NCBI RefSeq assembly: GCF_901709675.1
Contig: NC_051090.1
Span: 1,361,342-1,425,341 of the forward strand
Source: Syngnathus acus
Taxonomy: Eukaryota > Chordata > Actinopteri > Syngnathiformes > Syngnathidae
Direction of reading: 5' to 3'
Length of the DNA: 64,000 nucleotides
Shown here in pieces: positions 32,409-43,031 of the stretch. Positions within the stretch are counted from its first letter, which is position 1. The number at the start of each line of letters is the position of its first letter. The translations under genes were made by a program, and so were the position numbers. A model generated the notes under the pieces. It saw nothing but the letters and a program-made list of their open reading frames with translations, made no database searches and had not been told where the DNA came from.

Positions 32409-32926
32409 GGAGCCATTTGCGGAATCTTTTTTTCTAGGAAGCCCATCTAGCGCTAAAGTGGGAGATACAGTGAGTTTATAGTTTATGAAAAAAAGAAAAG
32501 CTCTGCTTGTTTTTAACCGCTGCCAGATAGTGTGCAGCTATCCGAAAACTAGCTGGCTAATCCAAACCATATGAGCGACTTGGAGTAAAGTTTGTGTGGC
32601 GCAAACAGATGCTAAGTGTCCGAGTCTCACCTCAAGTCTGGCACCCACTCACCACGCTCTTTCTCAAGAGTCTGCACTTTGATCAAAGAGTAGCCCATGA
32701 ATAGGCTTTAACTTGACTTTATTATTGCATTAATAAAGCAGCGGTGCAGCTTCCCTTCTTCTAAAAGGACCTTGAGGCTGTGGGATCAAATGGCCCGTAA
32801 GAATGTCGCAAGGTTTCAGACTGATTCAGCGGCAATTATGACCTCCCTAGCTGTCCTGAAAAAAACAAACAGACGGACATTCTAAGAGATGAAACCCCTG
32901 AACAGGTGATGACGGTAATGCAAAGC

Positions 32927-32947
32927 GGGGGGGGGGGGGGGGGGGGG
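32927..32947. repeat. Poly-G run (21 G)
   Basis: An uninterrupted run of 21 guanines. Its exact length is likely to vary and may be unreliable in assembled sequence. Confidence 0.9.
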
Positions 32948-33648
32948 CGATCACAGACGAAACTCCCACTCTGTCTCGCTCGTAGAATGGACAGAGGAAA
33001 AGAGGGGCAGGCATTCCTCTCTCCATTTCCCCAAATAAACAGAGTGCAGATGAAACGTAGGAATATAAACAAGCCTGAGAACATCCAACGTGAACCCCTC
33101 ACTCTGAAAATCTGCCTTGTAAATCTGAAACAATATTTAGGGAGCGAGAGAGAGTGCTGACTCGACATGGACTCAGTCAGGCCACGGATTTGCACACACA
33201 GCAGAAGCTCACGTTCTCCAGCAGATGTTAAGAAAATCATCCAAATGAATCTTCTCTAATGCTGCCATCTAAAAAGTATCCACAAAGAACTAAGTGTGTT
33301 GGAATATAGGATAGTTGGCAATGCACGGCCTGGAAAGTGCTTATCAGTGTCCTCTGGTGGAGAGCACGAGCATGTCTGTGATGAAAATGTGTGCATGCAA
33401 CATTTAACAAAAACATTCCATCTATTTTCCATATGAATTATCATCATTAGGGTTGCAGGTGTGCTGGAGTTGACTGTATATACATATATATGCATATATA
33501 CATAGACGTAGTTAAGATTCCTTCATGTAAATATGACTGTACATAATTTAAGCTGCAAGTTGCTGCCTCAGCCGGTTGCCCCTTCCCATGTGTACCTGAC
33601 CTGTCAGCTGTTGGTCACCTCTGTCCGTCCGTCTGCTCTCTCTCTCAC

Positions 33649-33662
33649 ACGCGCGCGCGCGC
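33649..33662. repeat. Alternating CG tract
   Basis: A (CG)7-like run flanked by CACA and CATGCACAC. Together it is an alternating purine-pyrimidine stretch of about 22 bases, a sequence type known to favour Z-DNA. Confidence 0.8.
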
Positions 33663-33883
33663 ATGCACACGGACTGTCATTAGGCAACTAATTGACTTTT
33701 CAGACAGCGAATTGAAGAAATAATAGCCATTGTGCTAGCTCACCGAAATGACATTTGAATGTTTCACAACTAAAGACATATAATATTGCAAAGGCTACCC
33801 AAGAAATGAGGCGAAAGCGTCTTAATCATGTGTGCCATTTGAGCGGCTTTTGCAGGTAGAGCACCTGGGCTTGGTGACCTTAC

Positions 33884-34000
33884 CTCTCTCTCAATCCGTG
33901 TCCTCTGCACAAGTTTCCGCTGCGTCTGCTATCTGCACGGTCACAAAGCTGAGGAGACGCCGGTGGCTGACCGAGCTGAGCTGAGCTGGGCTGAGCTGAG
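33884..34000 (-). other. Candidate adamts10 5' untranslated exon
   Basis: On the minus strand a GC-rich stretch ends in a strong donor (GAG|GTAAGG) at 33884, about 4 kb upstream of the adamts10 start codon. Its right border is not defined, and the GAGCT pentamer array falls at or near it. It contains no obvious coding sequence. A spliced transcript joining it to 29883 would be needed to confirm it. Confidence 0.3.
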
Positions 34001-34012
34001 CTGAGCTGAGGG
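33973..34012. repeat. GAGCT/GGGCT pentamer array
   Basis: Seven or so tandem GAGCT units with one GGGCT variant. This word composition is the same as that of mammalian immunoglobulin mu switch repeats, though the array is only 40 bases. Confidence 0.85.
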
Positions 34013-34639
34013 GACTTGATTCCTTCTCTGTCAGCCCAGCACCTTAAAAGTCTTCAAGTTAGCTGTAATGATACACCTCATTTTCCGGTTGACATTAGAA
34101 AATAAAACTCTTTCAGGAAGTAGTACTCTTTACCCTCCGTTTTTCAATCTGAAGTATGTTCAGTATGTTCTCTAAAAGTTCCCTTGTCATCTTTTCCTCC
34201 TTATTTTTGTCCAGAAAAAACAAAATACATTAAAAAGCCACGATCCATTCTTTTTCCAGTCCAACCTATTCTTACCATTAAGCTGCAGTGAGCTACTGCC
34301 ACTAAGTGGCACAATATTGTAATTTCAACTTTTATCAGCAATCGCTATACTATTTCTGATAAGGAGAGAGTTTGAACATTGTCCTCCAATGACATATTTG
34401 GGCTATTTTGAAATTTGCATCGATTGGACCATTTGATCATAGATCATTTGCAAAAGATGACTTTTTTAAAATCAGGCCGTTATAGGTCATAAGGTCACAA
34501 GTCACAAGAATGGCACAAATCACAATAAGCTGGCATTTGATTAGGGGTGTGTAGACTTTTTATTCAATAGACGTCCTCATAGCATTAGTGTGTCTGCCAG
34601 TAGCACCGACTTTTGCTCATGGACTCACGTGATGTGATG

Positions 34640-34720
34640 TGACAGCACCTGACACTGCACACATCAGCAGATGCATCCGAACTCTGCAGCAACAACCTCG
34701 GTCTACTTTTAAAGGAGGAG
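34640..34720 (+). other. Candidate zap70 5' untranslated exon
   Basis: A stretch ending in a consensus donor (GAG|GTAAGTAAC) after 34720 lies about 1.9 kb upstream of the acceptor (CCTCCAG at 36623) of the first coding zap70 exon. It would give an untranslated first exon. Its 5' border is not defined and no TATA box is evident. Confidence 0.3.
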
Positions 34721-36642
34721 GTAAGTAACTTTTGTCACTTTTTTACCTTTACCGTTCAAGCTAAAGCAAACTAAGAGCAGCATCATGCCAAAAATTGCAA
34801 ATTAACGAACGATATCGTGATCAATATCATATTAATCCATAGGTGACGCAACGCAATGTACTTTAGATTCATAAAGTGTGCATTCCGTGTCATTTAAAAC
34901 ATTTAAATTTATATTACATACTGATTGCACACATTTTATTGCTATTAGCCGGCTGTATTAGTTAGATTCGTGCATTGATGTAAAATGATGCACAACGACA
35001 TGCTTTGGTTCGTGTACTAGATTTAATAAGCAAAACAACCACAAAAAAGATCCTTAAAATGTTGAGACCATCATAAAAATGTAGAGCACGTTCATGCTTT
35101 CAGGTTAACAGGCGGAAACGTCGACATTTCAAATGAGTATTATTGGAAACATTATTGTCACTATACAAAATAATTTGGGAGTGTTTCGGATTTGGTCAAG
35201 GTGAAATGAACTTTTGTGATTCAGAGCATAAAAAGTCACTGTAAAAACAAAAAAAGGATCCTTTGTAAATTAAATCGTAAAGAATATTTAAAGTGTTTTC
35301 TGGTCTGATGAAATTAATTCCACCGTGATTACAGTTTCCGTATTGGTAAATGTGTTTTAGAAATACGTATGTTAAATTTGGCTTGGATCGCTACATTCAT
35401 TTTACGTCAGTTACGTTTTGTCTTCATGATGAACTACAGGAAAATTATATATTTTAATACATACGTACGTATATAACTGTAAGAATTATTGGTAGGATTT
35501 TAAATTCATTTTTTGCTAAATCACATAAAGTCCTCCAAGGTCAATATTCTTCCCAGAAATAAAAACCCAGTTAGCAATTTTGGCCCATATATGACTGATT
35601 TTATCCAATTTCTGTAGCGCTGGTCCCTACAGGCGTCGCGGTTACTGATTTTAATCTTGTTCGATTAAAAAGAAATGCAAATGTTCTTATTTTAATATAC
35701 GTCATAGTTTTGTTTGTTTGTTTTCCACAAAGCCCGTTAATATTGAACTACTGCTTGTATTCAGAAAAATCGACAGTCATAATTCGAGTTTTCTTTGCAG
35801 TTATTTTTTTTCCCCAACTAAAATCAGATTTCAACTTCAGGACATATAAATGGAGTTGAGCTTTTTTTTTTTAATGCATTCCTGTCATTTGTTGGTCCAC
35901 ATTGTGGCTTCTGAAGACTTTTGTTGTGGTGAGGGGAGAAAAAGTTCAGGTCACAGTAGATTCTTTCCTGTGGCCACTTTGTAGTTGTCCATTGCGGGTG
36001 TTGGTAAAGTTTGGCATGTGTTGCTCGGAAGCTGAGGTTTTGGCTTTTTGAGGACATCATCAAAATCACACTGCTTTGCCATCAATTTAAAAATATCGTT
36101 TCTACATTTACTTTAAAAATGGAAGACGGATAAGCGTGATGTTTGACTACAAATTGTGTCTGTGGTATTTTTCTTTAGTCAAATCTAAGAATGTTAGTTG
36201 GGTTTTACGTTTCGTGTGTTAATGTGCACAAACGCACACTGATAATAAGAGAATTATATAATCTAATTTTGTATCGTGTATAATTTTGGTTGAATTTTGG
36301 TGTGTGTGTTTTTTTTCTTACCAAAAAGCACCTGCTCAACTGAAGAATTAAATGTTAGAGAAAAGAGGCTGTGTGAGTGGACCACAACTTCCTGTTGTGT
36401 GGGTGTTTTCTTGTCAACTATCACATCAAGTCACGAGAGGCCTCCCACATTGCTTTTGTGACAGTCCCAGGAAAAAAAAAAAAAAGGCTCTGCTAATTTG
36501 TTAACCTACTGTTGGAGGAGGATCTCGTTTTAGGCGTCTACATTGCTTGTATTTTCATTAACTATAACAAACTATTTCAAGATTTATGTCAAATCTTCCC
36601 ATTTCTATCTTTTTGTCCTCCAGACAACTCAGCTTCTTCATC

Positions 36643-39600
36643 ATGTCCACTGACCCCGCAACAGAACTGCCGTTCTTCTACGGCAGCATCAGTCGCTCGG
36701 AAGCCGAGCAGTATTTAAAACTAGCCGGGATGGCCGACGGCCTCTTCTTGCTACGGCAGTGTCTGCGTAGTCTGGGTGGCTATGTCCTCTCTGTGGTGTG
36801 GAACTTGAAGTTCCACCATTACCCAATAGAGAAGCAGCTTAATGACACGTATTGTGTCGCAGGAGGCATACCCCACCGTGGGCCTGCTGAGCTGTGTGAA
36901 TTTTACAGCAAGGACCCGAGCGGGCTGGTGTGTGCTCTGAAGAAACCTTGCTTGCGTTCCTCGGACACACCCGTCAGGCCCAGTTTGTTTGACAGCCTGA
37001 AAGAAAACATGCTGAGGGAGTATGTGAAGCAGACCTGGAACCTTGAGGTTGGTCGGCATTGAGTCGGGCCGTAGCATCGACCAAATCTGCTGCCATCTAG
37101 TGGTGTCTTTAAGCAATTACAAATAAGTGTAAACCAGTCAAGTTGTTTTGTCAGTTATTGATTCTTCCGACCAACTCAGGGTGAAGCCATGGAGCAGGCT
37201 ATCATCAGTCAAGCGCCCCAACTAGAAAAGCTGATTGCCACCATGGCCCACGAGAAGATGTCGTGGTATCACGGCAAAATCCCCCGACAGGAATGTGAGA
37301 GATTGCTTTACTGTGGAACACAACCAGATGGCAAGTTCCTGTAAGTAGATCAGGTTTATGCACTTTTTTTTATCCTGTCAAAGCACTTTATGGCTTTTCC
37401 GAGACAACTTTCCTTTATTGTTCTTCAGAATCCGTGAAAGAGAGGACTCTGGTTCCTTTGCACTGTCTGTGATGTATGGAAGATCTGTTTATCACTACCA
37501 GATCCTCCAAGACAAGTCAGGGAAATATTACATGCCAGACGGAATGAAGTTTGACACTATTTGGCAGGTACGTATAGGCCTGTAAATATTTTGTCATACT
37601 TATTCAATTTCAGTTCGAAACATTTGATTTACTTGACCAGCTGGTAGAGTACCTGAAGCTGAAACCTGATGGAATGGTGACAACTCTGGGGGATGCATGC
37701 GTCAGCAAAGCTGCTGGAAGTACTGAACATCTTTCTAGAATATCTCTGAATTATCCAACTGCAAGTTTCTACGCTTAATCCGCTAATTGCAATTTTTTCT
37801 CTGTTTTACATCTCAAATATCTTTCCAAACCAAAATCAGAGATACCGAGCCTCCCCGCAACCGTGAGTATGAATGCTGATCACGAGTTGAATTCCTCCTG
37901 TTACATTTGAATGAAACGATTGACTGTCATCCATTCTTGCAGAGGCGAACAGGCCTAAATAGCTACACACCGCCACCTCGAGGTCAGTTGCCTACATTGC
38001 ACAATCATGCACAATCTCTGTTATTAATTGATGAAAAAGTCAGTTGAGGTGTTAAGAACTGAAACAGGGAGTTAAAATATTTGATTATATATTTTTTTTA
38101 TTTGATAAATATTGCTGTTGCATTCAAATGTGTGTTTCCTGCTTGATAGCTGCGACTGTGAAGGCAGTCCCATCTGCGCCTCCAGAAAATGTTCTTCCCA
38201 TGGACTGCGTTGGCTTTAACCCTCATCACAACCCCAACGACGTTAAGATGTTTAACATTCAGAGGAGTCGGCTTTTCATGGATGAGGTGGAGCTCGGCTC
38301 GGGCAACTTTGGCTGCGTCAAGAAAGGTGTCCTCCAAACTGACGAGTGAGAAAACGTTTGATAAACCAAGATTTTTGTTGGAAAACTCTCCATGCCAAAT
38401 GATTCTTTTCCATCAGGGGCCAGTTAGATGTAGCCATCAAAGTGCTGAAGAGTGACAACGAGATGCTAATGAAGGAGGAGATGATGAGGGAGGCAGAGAT
38501 CATGCACCAGTTGAGTAATCCCTTCATTGTTCGGATGCTGGGCTTATGCAGCGCTGAGAGTCTCATGCTGGTCATGGAGATGGCTCCAAATGGACCGCTC
38601 AACAAGTTTCTCTCCTCCAATAAGTACGTTTGACTTCATATCACAGCTGGAGTTCTGGTGCAATTTCTTTCGACTAACATTACACACATTCAAACTACGG
38701 TGGTAGATCACTAAAAATCACCCTTTGAGTCATTTAAGAGTCTTCAATTGATGGACTTGCATGTTTTCATCCAGGGATAGCGTATCAGTGGAGGACATTG
38801 TCAACCTGATGCACCAGGTGTCCATGGGAATGAAATATCTGGAAGAGAAAAGCTTTGTGCACAGGGACTTGGCAGCTCGAAATGTCCTGCTCGTCAACCG
38901 ACAGTTTGCCAAAATCAGTGACTTTGGGCTCTCCAAGGCCCTGGGAACAGACAGCGAGTACTACAAGGTACAGAGGTCCAATTGTTGGTGGTTGTTAGGT
39001 TATCACCATCAACTGTTATCTTTGTAAGGTAAATATTAAGCTTTGGTCCCTTTGGCCTGATTCACTGACCCAGATCTGAAAGGAATGTGGGAATCACATA
39101 ACTGAATGACTGGATGTTGGTAATATTCAACACAACCTTACAAGCACACTAACATCTCACCAGCAACTAGTTATTGTGTTGTCCATGACCATGACTCTCT
39201 GATTCCAAAGCCCAGGTTGTTACCAATGAGCCGAGTCTTTTTGTCGTACGAATCTTTGAACAGGCCCGTTCTGCAGGACTATGGCCGCTGAAGTGGTATG
39301 CTCCTGAATGTATTAACTACCGCAAGTTCTCCAGTAAAAGTGACGTGTGGAGTTTTGGCATCACCATGTGGGAAGCCTTCTCGTATGGCGGAAAACCTTA
39401 CAAGGTACTGGAACATATGGAGCAGTGGCTTACCTTAGAATCACACTCTGAATTGTGATCTGTTCAAATCTGTCCAGAAAATGAAACAAGTGGAGGTGAA
39501 CAGTTTCATTGCAAGTGAGAAACGCTTGGCTTGTCCGCCCAAGTGTCCTGATCGAATGTATGAGCTGATGCAAGAATGCTGGCAATACAAGTAAGTCAAT

Positions 39601-39781
39601 CCATATTGTTTTCATCATCATTTTAATTTGGGTGCTAATTCTATCCTTTCTCACCAGACATGAAGATCGTCCTGACTTCAAAAATGTGGAAGAGACCATG
39701 AGAGCTTACCATTATTCCATATCAAAAAAGGTTAAGCCGTTGGGTGCTGCCACTGCCACAGAGCCAAACATGTCGACATAA
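36643..39781 (+). CDS. zap70: ZAP-70 tyrosine kinase, 12 coding exons, complete
   Basis: This cytosolic kinase binds phosphorylated T-cell receptor ITAMs and starts T-cell signalling. Coding exons: 36643-37047, 37180-37340, 37429-37567, 37641-37719, 37840-37862, 37943-37982, 38150-38345, 38417-38623, 38775-38967, 39264-39404, 39478-39590 and 39658-39781. They stay in frame for 606 residues (human 619). N-SH2 (about 10-102) has FLLRQC; C-SH2 (about 160-255) has FLIRER, so both phosphotyrosine arginines are kept. The kinase has [24 protein letters not shown] and activation-loop tyrosines in SEYYKA. Start context and the first-SH2 sequence clearly favour ZAP-70 over SYK. The linker is odd: it keeps NSYTPPP (human Tyr292 site), but where human has YESPYSD it reads FNPHHNP, without tyrosine. 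The loop reads AGLWP where ZAP-70 and SYK have GKWP. Confidence 0.97.
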
Positions 39782-40038
39782 AAACAAAGCACATTCTGTT
39801 TCATGGCTACACAATGTGTCCATTCAGCTGATCATTAAACAAGCAAAACAAAGAGCTATTTATCAGCCGTGCACACTGGCCAGTGATACAGCTAAAAAAG
39901 GCTTGCTGGCCATAATTAAGCATCTGGAACAAAAGTGTTAGCTGCATTTTTGTTTTTGTCTGTTTGAATATCTGTATCTTCACATTGATGAGCAAACTGC
40001 TCCCCCCCCCAACAAACAAATATGATTAATCTCCATAA

Positions 40039-40044
40039 AATAAA
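40039..40044 (+). terminator. zap70: zap70 poly(A) signal AATAAA
   Basis: Canonical hexamer 258 bases after the zap70 stop codon, the first one downstream. It implies a short 3' untranslated region. Confidence 0.65.
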
Positions 40045-40399
40045 GGTTTTATACTGAGTGATTATGCATGTGGGAACAAAAAAAGCAAAGCCAGTTGAAT
40101 ATTTACCCACATGTAAAACATTAGGGAAAACATGGGTTACACTTCTGCAAATATAATACCGACATTAGCACTTCTTCTGCTCCAGCTTGACTATTTGTCT
40201 TCATGTAACCTTTGTGGAATTTTACGTAAATATTAAAAATGTCTCCTCGATAAACAAACATCGATAGGCTTGTGATATTGTGACACGGTAAAACGCAAAC
40301 GTATTAAGCGATTCGTCACGCTCACGGCCGTGTTTGGTGTCCACGTAGCATTACTTTTTTGACAAGTTAAAAGTCTTTGAGCCATTACTTTGAATGTCG

Positions 40400-40651
40400 A
40401 CACCGGAAGTTGAAAGAACGCTAACTGTAACTTACTGACGTGACTTTTTCATTTGAAGGGAGGAGTCTGATGTTAGCTGCTTTCATTTACTTAGGTGTCA
40501 TGTTTGTGGAATTTACAGTAAATTTGCAGTATGAATGGCATTACGTTTGCGCATTTTAATCTTTGTACGCTATCGATAGAACAGTGTCGATAGATTGCTG
40601 GATACTTTGGACAAAAGATCGAATTGGCGGAGCGGAAAGGCGGCGGAACAA
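40400..40651 (+). promoter_or_regulatory. mob3a: Probable mob3a promoter and untranslated first exon
   Basis: An ETS-type CCGGAAGT (40403-40410) and a CRE-like TGACGTGA (about 40436) precede a segment that ends in a strong donor (CAA|GTAAGT) at 40651. The next good acceptor (TTCCTTACAG) is at 41541, just before the exon with the mob3a start codon. This fits a TATA-less promoter with one non-coding exon and an intron of about 0.9 kb. The exact start is not defined. Confidence 0.45.
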
Positions 40652-41672
40652 GTAAGTTCGGAAAAGTAGCTTTCCACTGCGATTTCGTCATCGCTGATCT
40701 CTTTGATATACCGACTGTTTTCTTTTGAATATATGCACGATATTATATGGACTCGGTTGCAAAGTTAGGTATTTTGTCCAACTATTTGGATGTGCTAAGT
40801 GTTTTCGAAGCAACAAGTCCAACCGCGCGTTAGCTAGCCTCGTTACAAAGTTCCAGTCGTCATCAGTCGCACTGTTTAATCTCCCGCTTTCCTGTCGGAA
40901 ACAATGAATCAAATGGGACACTGTGTTCAACTAAACTTCATTTGACCAAATGTCAAGTTTAGATCTGTATTAGGTTCTTCTTAAACCGTTAAGAGGCGGT
41001 TGAGCGTGGTTTTATTGTCATTCCGAGCATTCTCTAGTTTCACGATGAGGATCAGCTCTTGAAATAGGAAGTGAGTCATTGTATTGAACGTAAATGCAAG
41101 CCTTCCCTTATACTATTGAACTTTGAGGGAACGGCGATAACGTTGATCCAAATGTTGTATGCATTTTTTAAATATTCGCAGATTAAAACAATTTACACCC
41201 ATTAGACATGCATGTGAGATTAGGCCTGTCAGTGTCAAAAGTGGGACACAGATGCTGCAGATGTTGTGTAATCTACTCGACCGACACTCACTCGTGTTTC
41301 CCAACCTTTGAGACAAAGCGCTCATTTTGCCCAAGAACAACCTCATCATCAAACCCAAATGTCACAAAGGAACAGGTTACGTGCAAATGGATTGCAATTG
41401 AACTGTACCTAGGCACAATCACTTGTTTAAACCTTCAATTATTTTTAGTCTTTATTTTATTTAATTGTTCATCATATGTGTTACTTGCGCTGATGTGCAA
41501 TAGCGTTGCTAACCAACCACCCATTTTCCCTTTCCTTACAGAACGTAAACAAACACTCCCCAAAAAAACAGCCTTTAAAGAACTGCACGGCTTTGCCAGC
41601 TTTCTAGTAAATCAGTTACTAATTCACCCCACGTGCTGAAAGCTAATCTCCCCGGGATCTCGGCGTGCAACT

Positions 41673-43031
41673 ATGTCCATGGCCCTGAAACAGGTTTTCA
41701 ACAAAGACAGGACATTCCGGCCCAAGCGCAAGTTTGAACCCGGCACGCAGCGTTTTGAGCTTCACAAGAAGGCCCAGGCCTCTCTGAATGCCGGCTTGGA
41801 CCTGAAGCAGGCCGTGCAGCTCCCGCACGGGGAGGACCTCAATGACTGGGTCGCGGTCCACGTCGTCGACTTCTTCAACCGCATCAACCTCATCTACGGC
41901 ACCATCAGCGACTCGTGCACCGATCAGACCTGTCCCGTCATGTCGGGCGGGCCCAAGTACGAATATCGCTGGCAGGACGAGCACAAGTACAAGAGGCCCA
42001 CCGCGCTTTCGGCCCCCAAATACATGAGCCTGCTCATGGACTGGATCGAGGTACAGATAAACAATGAAAACATCTTCCCCACCAATGTCGGTAAGTGTTG
42101 AAACAAGTTGCTACTGGTCTTTTTCAGCAAGCGCTGTGTTGAAAATATTTTGACGATTTACCAAAAATATGACACCTTTTATAAACCAGCTCTGTGTGAG
42201 ACTTAGTGTTTTGTGTGATAACCTTGTCAAAAAATTCAAATCTTTATCTTAATTATTCGGTAAATGCGCAATGCCAAAACTGCAAAATACTAAAAAATAA
42301 AAATACTAGTAGATAAGATCAGAGGGAGATGCACTTCTGCACTCAAGATGAGTCAAATGTTGGAGTAAATCTACAAGGCTACGGTCCTGTTGCCATGGCA
42401 TCTGTGAAAAGGGAAGGTTGTTGTGGCTTTGTATTTCAATCACCACAGAAACATGCCAGCAAAGGATTTATAAAGTGGGTCACGCAACGGACAGCAGGCA
42501 TTTGTGGTGGGGGTAAACACTGACACTCATGATGCCTTCTGGAAAATCATCCCAGGGATGTGATTGGATGGCTGAGAGAAAAGGATGTCCTCAATGAGTC
42601 ACAATTTGGCCCAATTGTTGTGCTTTTACATGTGGCAGGAGTGCGAGCTCAACCAAGCAAAATAAACTTGTCTCCATGTGTGTGATCCCAAGGTACTCCA
42701 TTCCCGAAGACCTTCATGCAAGTGGCTAAGAAGATTTTATCCCGCCTCTTCCGGGTGTTTGTCCACGTCTACATTCACCACTTTGACCGTGTGAGCCAGA
42801 TGGGGGCCGAGGCTCACGTCAATACCTGCTACAAGCATTTCTATTACTTTGTCACAGAGTTCAACCTCACGGACCACAAAGAGCTGGAGCCTCTGGTAAC
42901 TCCCAAAAAAATTTGAACATAGCATTACTAAATTCAAGTTAGCTTTGCCATGTGTATCGTTTTGGGTGTGCCACAGTTATGGTTTTTTTTCCTCTCCACA
43001 GAAAGAGATGACCTCTCGGATGTGCCACTGA
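41673..43031 (+). CDS. mob3a: MOB kinase activator 3A, three coding exons, complete
   Basis: This is a small globular adaptor of the MOB family, related to the Hippo/NDR kinase co-activators; class 3 members bind MST1-type kinases rather than NDR/LATS. Coding exons 41673-42090, 42693-42895 and 43002-43031 stay in frame for 216 residues, as in vertebrate MOB3 proteins. The zinc-binding and fold-defining segments are present: [12 protein letters not shown] with the Cys pair, and the His residues in HVYIHHFD and [10 protein letters not shown]. The C-terminus KEMTSRMCH is the class 3 signature. Residues such as [18 protein letters not shown] and ALSAPKYM, plus synteny with mknk2, favour 3A over 3B and 3C. 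The acceptor before the first coding exon is at 41541. Confidence 0.93.

Larger units (their letters stand above)
29884..36642. other. Non-coding divergence zone between adamts10 and zap70
   Basis: This interval separates the leftward and rightward gene blocks, and both neighbouring promoters must lie in or beside it. I found no conserved coding exon. It holds a CCTGG minisatellite (31305-31410), a GGCC/CG-rich patch (32378-32408), a run of 21 G (32927-32947), alternating TATA/CATA (33476-33503), a (CG)n run (33649-33662) and a GAGCT pentamer array (33973-34012). Open frames in the GC-rich parts look compositional. Candidate untranslated first exons for each strand are listed separately. Confidence 0.6.

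Noticed and set aside
36751-37116. A 121-codon minus-strand open frame
   Set aside because: It lies antisense to the first coding exon of zap70 and shows no family resemblance.
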